Source: Arthrobacter sp.
GTDB taxonomy: Bacteria; Actinomycetota; Actinomycetes; Actinomycetales; Micrococcaceae
Direction of reading: 5' to 3'
Assembly (NCBI GenBank): GCA_023264815.1
Contig: JAHFUZ010000005.1
Coordinates: 1-64,000, forward strand
Length of the DNA: 64,000 bases
Part shown: one piece after another, positions 63,181 through 64,000 of the stretch
How the letters are laid out: each line of letters starts with the position of its first letter
Numbering within the stretch: the first letter of the stretch is position 1
Made by a program: the position numbers and the translations under genes
The notes under the pieces: model-generated
The model's input: only the letters and a program-made list of their open reading frames with translations
Database searches by the model: none
What the model was told of the DNA's origin: nothing

Positions 63181-64000
63181 ATGAACCAGCTGACCGTGAC
63201 CAATTCCGAACCACCCAGCCGAAATTTCGAAACAGACATCCCCCGGGCAGACCTCACGCCAGGCCGTAAACCGGTCAACAACAAGTTGTGGGCAGGCATG
63301 GCCAGTGCCGTGGTGGTGGCCTCCGTCAGCATTGCCACGCTGACAGGACCCGCCGTCGCACCGCAGGTGACACCCGCTCCGGCTGGGGCAATGACGACGG
63401 CGGACGCACCGGCGGCGCGTGTCATCCGGCCGCTTCTCCCCACACCACTGGACGAGCCCGCCACCGGGGCAGCGGAACCGGGCCCCGCCTCGGTACCGGC
63501 GCAAGCGGCCGCTCCCGTGGAGGCGCCTCCCCCGCCGCCGCCCCCGCCGGCCCCGGAGGCCGCGCCGGCCCCGGACACGAACCTCTACACCGTGGTCCCC
63601 GGAGACACGGTGGGCGCCATTGCCGCCCGGTTTGGCGTGGATATGAATGCCATGCTTGCCGCCAACGGCCTGGGCGGCTACAGCATCATCGTTCCCGGCC
63701 AAACGCTGAAGCTCACCGGACCCCCGGTGGCGGTTTCGGCACCCGCCCCGGCGCCGGCTCCGGCCAGGGCTGTGGCTGCTGCACCGGCGGCGGCACCAGC
63801 CCCTGCACCTGCAGCTGTGGTCTCGGCGGCCCCGGCTGTCCGGACCATTTATGTGGCGGGTGCCGGCGGACAGTCCCTGCTTGACGCCTGCATCGGGCCG
63901 ATCCATTACACGCCGAACGACGGCTATTCGCTCTTCATCACGGAGCACGATTTCTGTGGCGGGTGGGCGCGTTTCTCGGGCATCGCTGTGGGCGAAACCG
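63181..64000 (+). CDS. LysM-domain cell-wall protein, N-terminal part
   Basis: The reading frame is open from ATG at 63181 to the window end: at least 273 residues. After a polar start, one hydrophobic helix (about 36-60) serves as signal anchor. A Pro/Ala-rich stretch (60-133) is followed by a LysM domain at about 135-178 (Y-T-V-V-P-G-D-T ... I-V-P-G-Q-T-L-K), which binds peptidoglycan, a second Ala/Pro linker, and a start of another domain (C-I-G-P-I-H-Y-T-P-N-D-G-Y-S ... F-C-G-G-W). The last part could be a new or sortase-like module, cut off by the window. It is probably exported and wall-associated. Confidence 0.8.
   Translation, partial: MNQLTVTNSEPPSRNFETDIPRADLTPGRKPVNNKLWAGMASAVVVASVSIATLTGPAVAPQVTPAPAGAMTTADAPAARVIRPLLPTPLDEPATGAAEPGPASVPAQAAAPVEAPPPPPPPPAPEAAPAPDTNLYTVVPGDTVGAIAARFGVDMNAMLAANGLGGYSIIVPGQTLKLTGPPVAVSAPAPAPAPARAVAAAPAAAPAPAPAAVVSAAPAVRTIYVAGAGGQSLLDACIGPIHYTPNDGYSLFITEHDFCGGWARFSGIAVGET

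Overview
The window is high-GC actinobacterial chromosome, most likely Micrococcaceae (Arthrobacter/Pseudarthrobacter type). The evidence is a mycothiol synthase gene directly behind a GlnR regulator, a PPK-MutT1 pair, a MurB-HadA/HadB cluster, Tat-type sugar-binding lipoproteins, WXG100-type proteins, and many genes whose -10 hexamer (TANNNT) lies 6-7 nt before the start codon, the mark of leaderless transcription. No transposase, integrase, phage gene, rRNA or CRISPR array was seen. The window opens inside a GNAT gene and ends inside a LysM protein gene.

Layout. 1-5 kb: partial acetyltransferase, DHA2-type exporter, ankyrin protein, YgfZ folate-binding protein, nitrobindin, small membrane proteins. 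5-12 kb: glnR, mshD, ppk, mutT1-like, thyA, folA. 12-14.5 kb: WXG100-type cassette A. 14.5-24 kb: asd, an AbiEi/DUF559 gene between direct repeats, an AlkZ-like protein, murB-hadB-hadA, arsR-sulP, a CitE-like lyase. 24-32 kb: aldo/keto reductase and an alpha-glucoside uptake operon (binding protein, two permeases, GH13) divergent from a ROK regulator. 32-42.5 kb: NAD(P)-binding protein, RibD-type reductase, stand-alone YidC, tRNA-Met and tRNA-Thr, DEAD-box helicase, MOSC protein, a YgiB/YgiC-like pair with an APC permease, acyl-CoA dehydrogenase. 42.5-50 kb: TetR regulator divergent from a beta-galactoside operon (binding protein, two permeases, GH2). 50-64 kb: MFS/HxlR pair, transsulfuration genes metB and cbs, VOC protein, AlkA-like glycosylase, WXG100-calpain-lipoprotein cassette B, acyl-CoA ligase, monooxygenase, thioredoxin, ABC exporter, thioesterase, LysM protein.

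Working together. Both sugar operons encode binding protein, permeases and a cytoplasmic glycosidase but no ATPase, so they probably use a shared MsiK-like ATPase encoded elsewhere. Each faces its own regulator across a palindrome. metB and cbs handle cystathionine; ThyA and DHFR form the dTMP/folate cycle; MshD and thioredoxin serve thiol redox.

Most unusual are two WXG100-type cassettes with related N-termini and the same G-rich ribosome-binding site but unrelated C-termini. Cassette B carries an apparently intact calpain-type Cys/His/Asn triad and overlaps a small lipoprotein gene, so it looks like a secreted protease with a candidate immunity protein. No secretion apparatus is encoded here. 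Functions are inferred from motifs read by eye; no database search was run.
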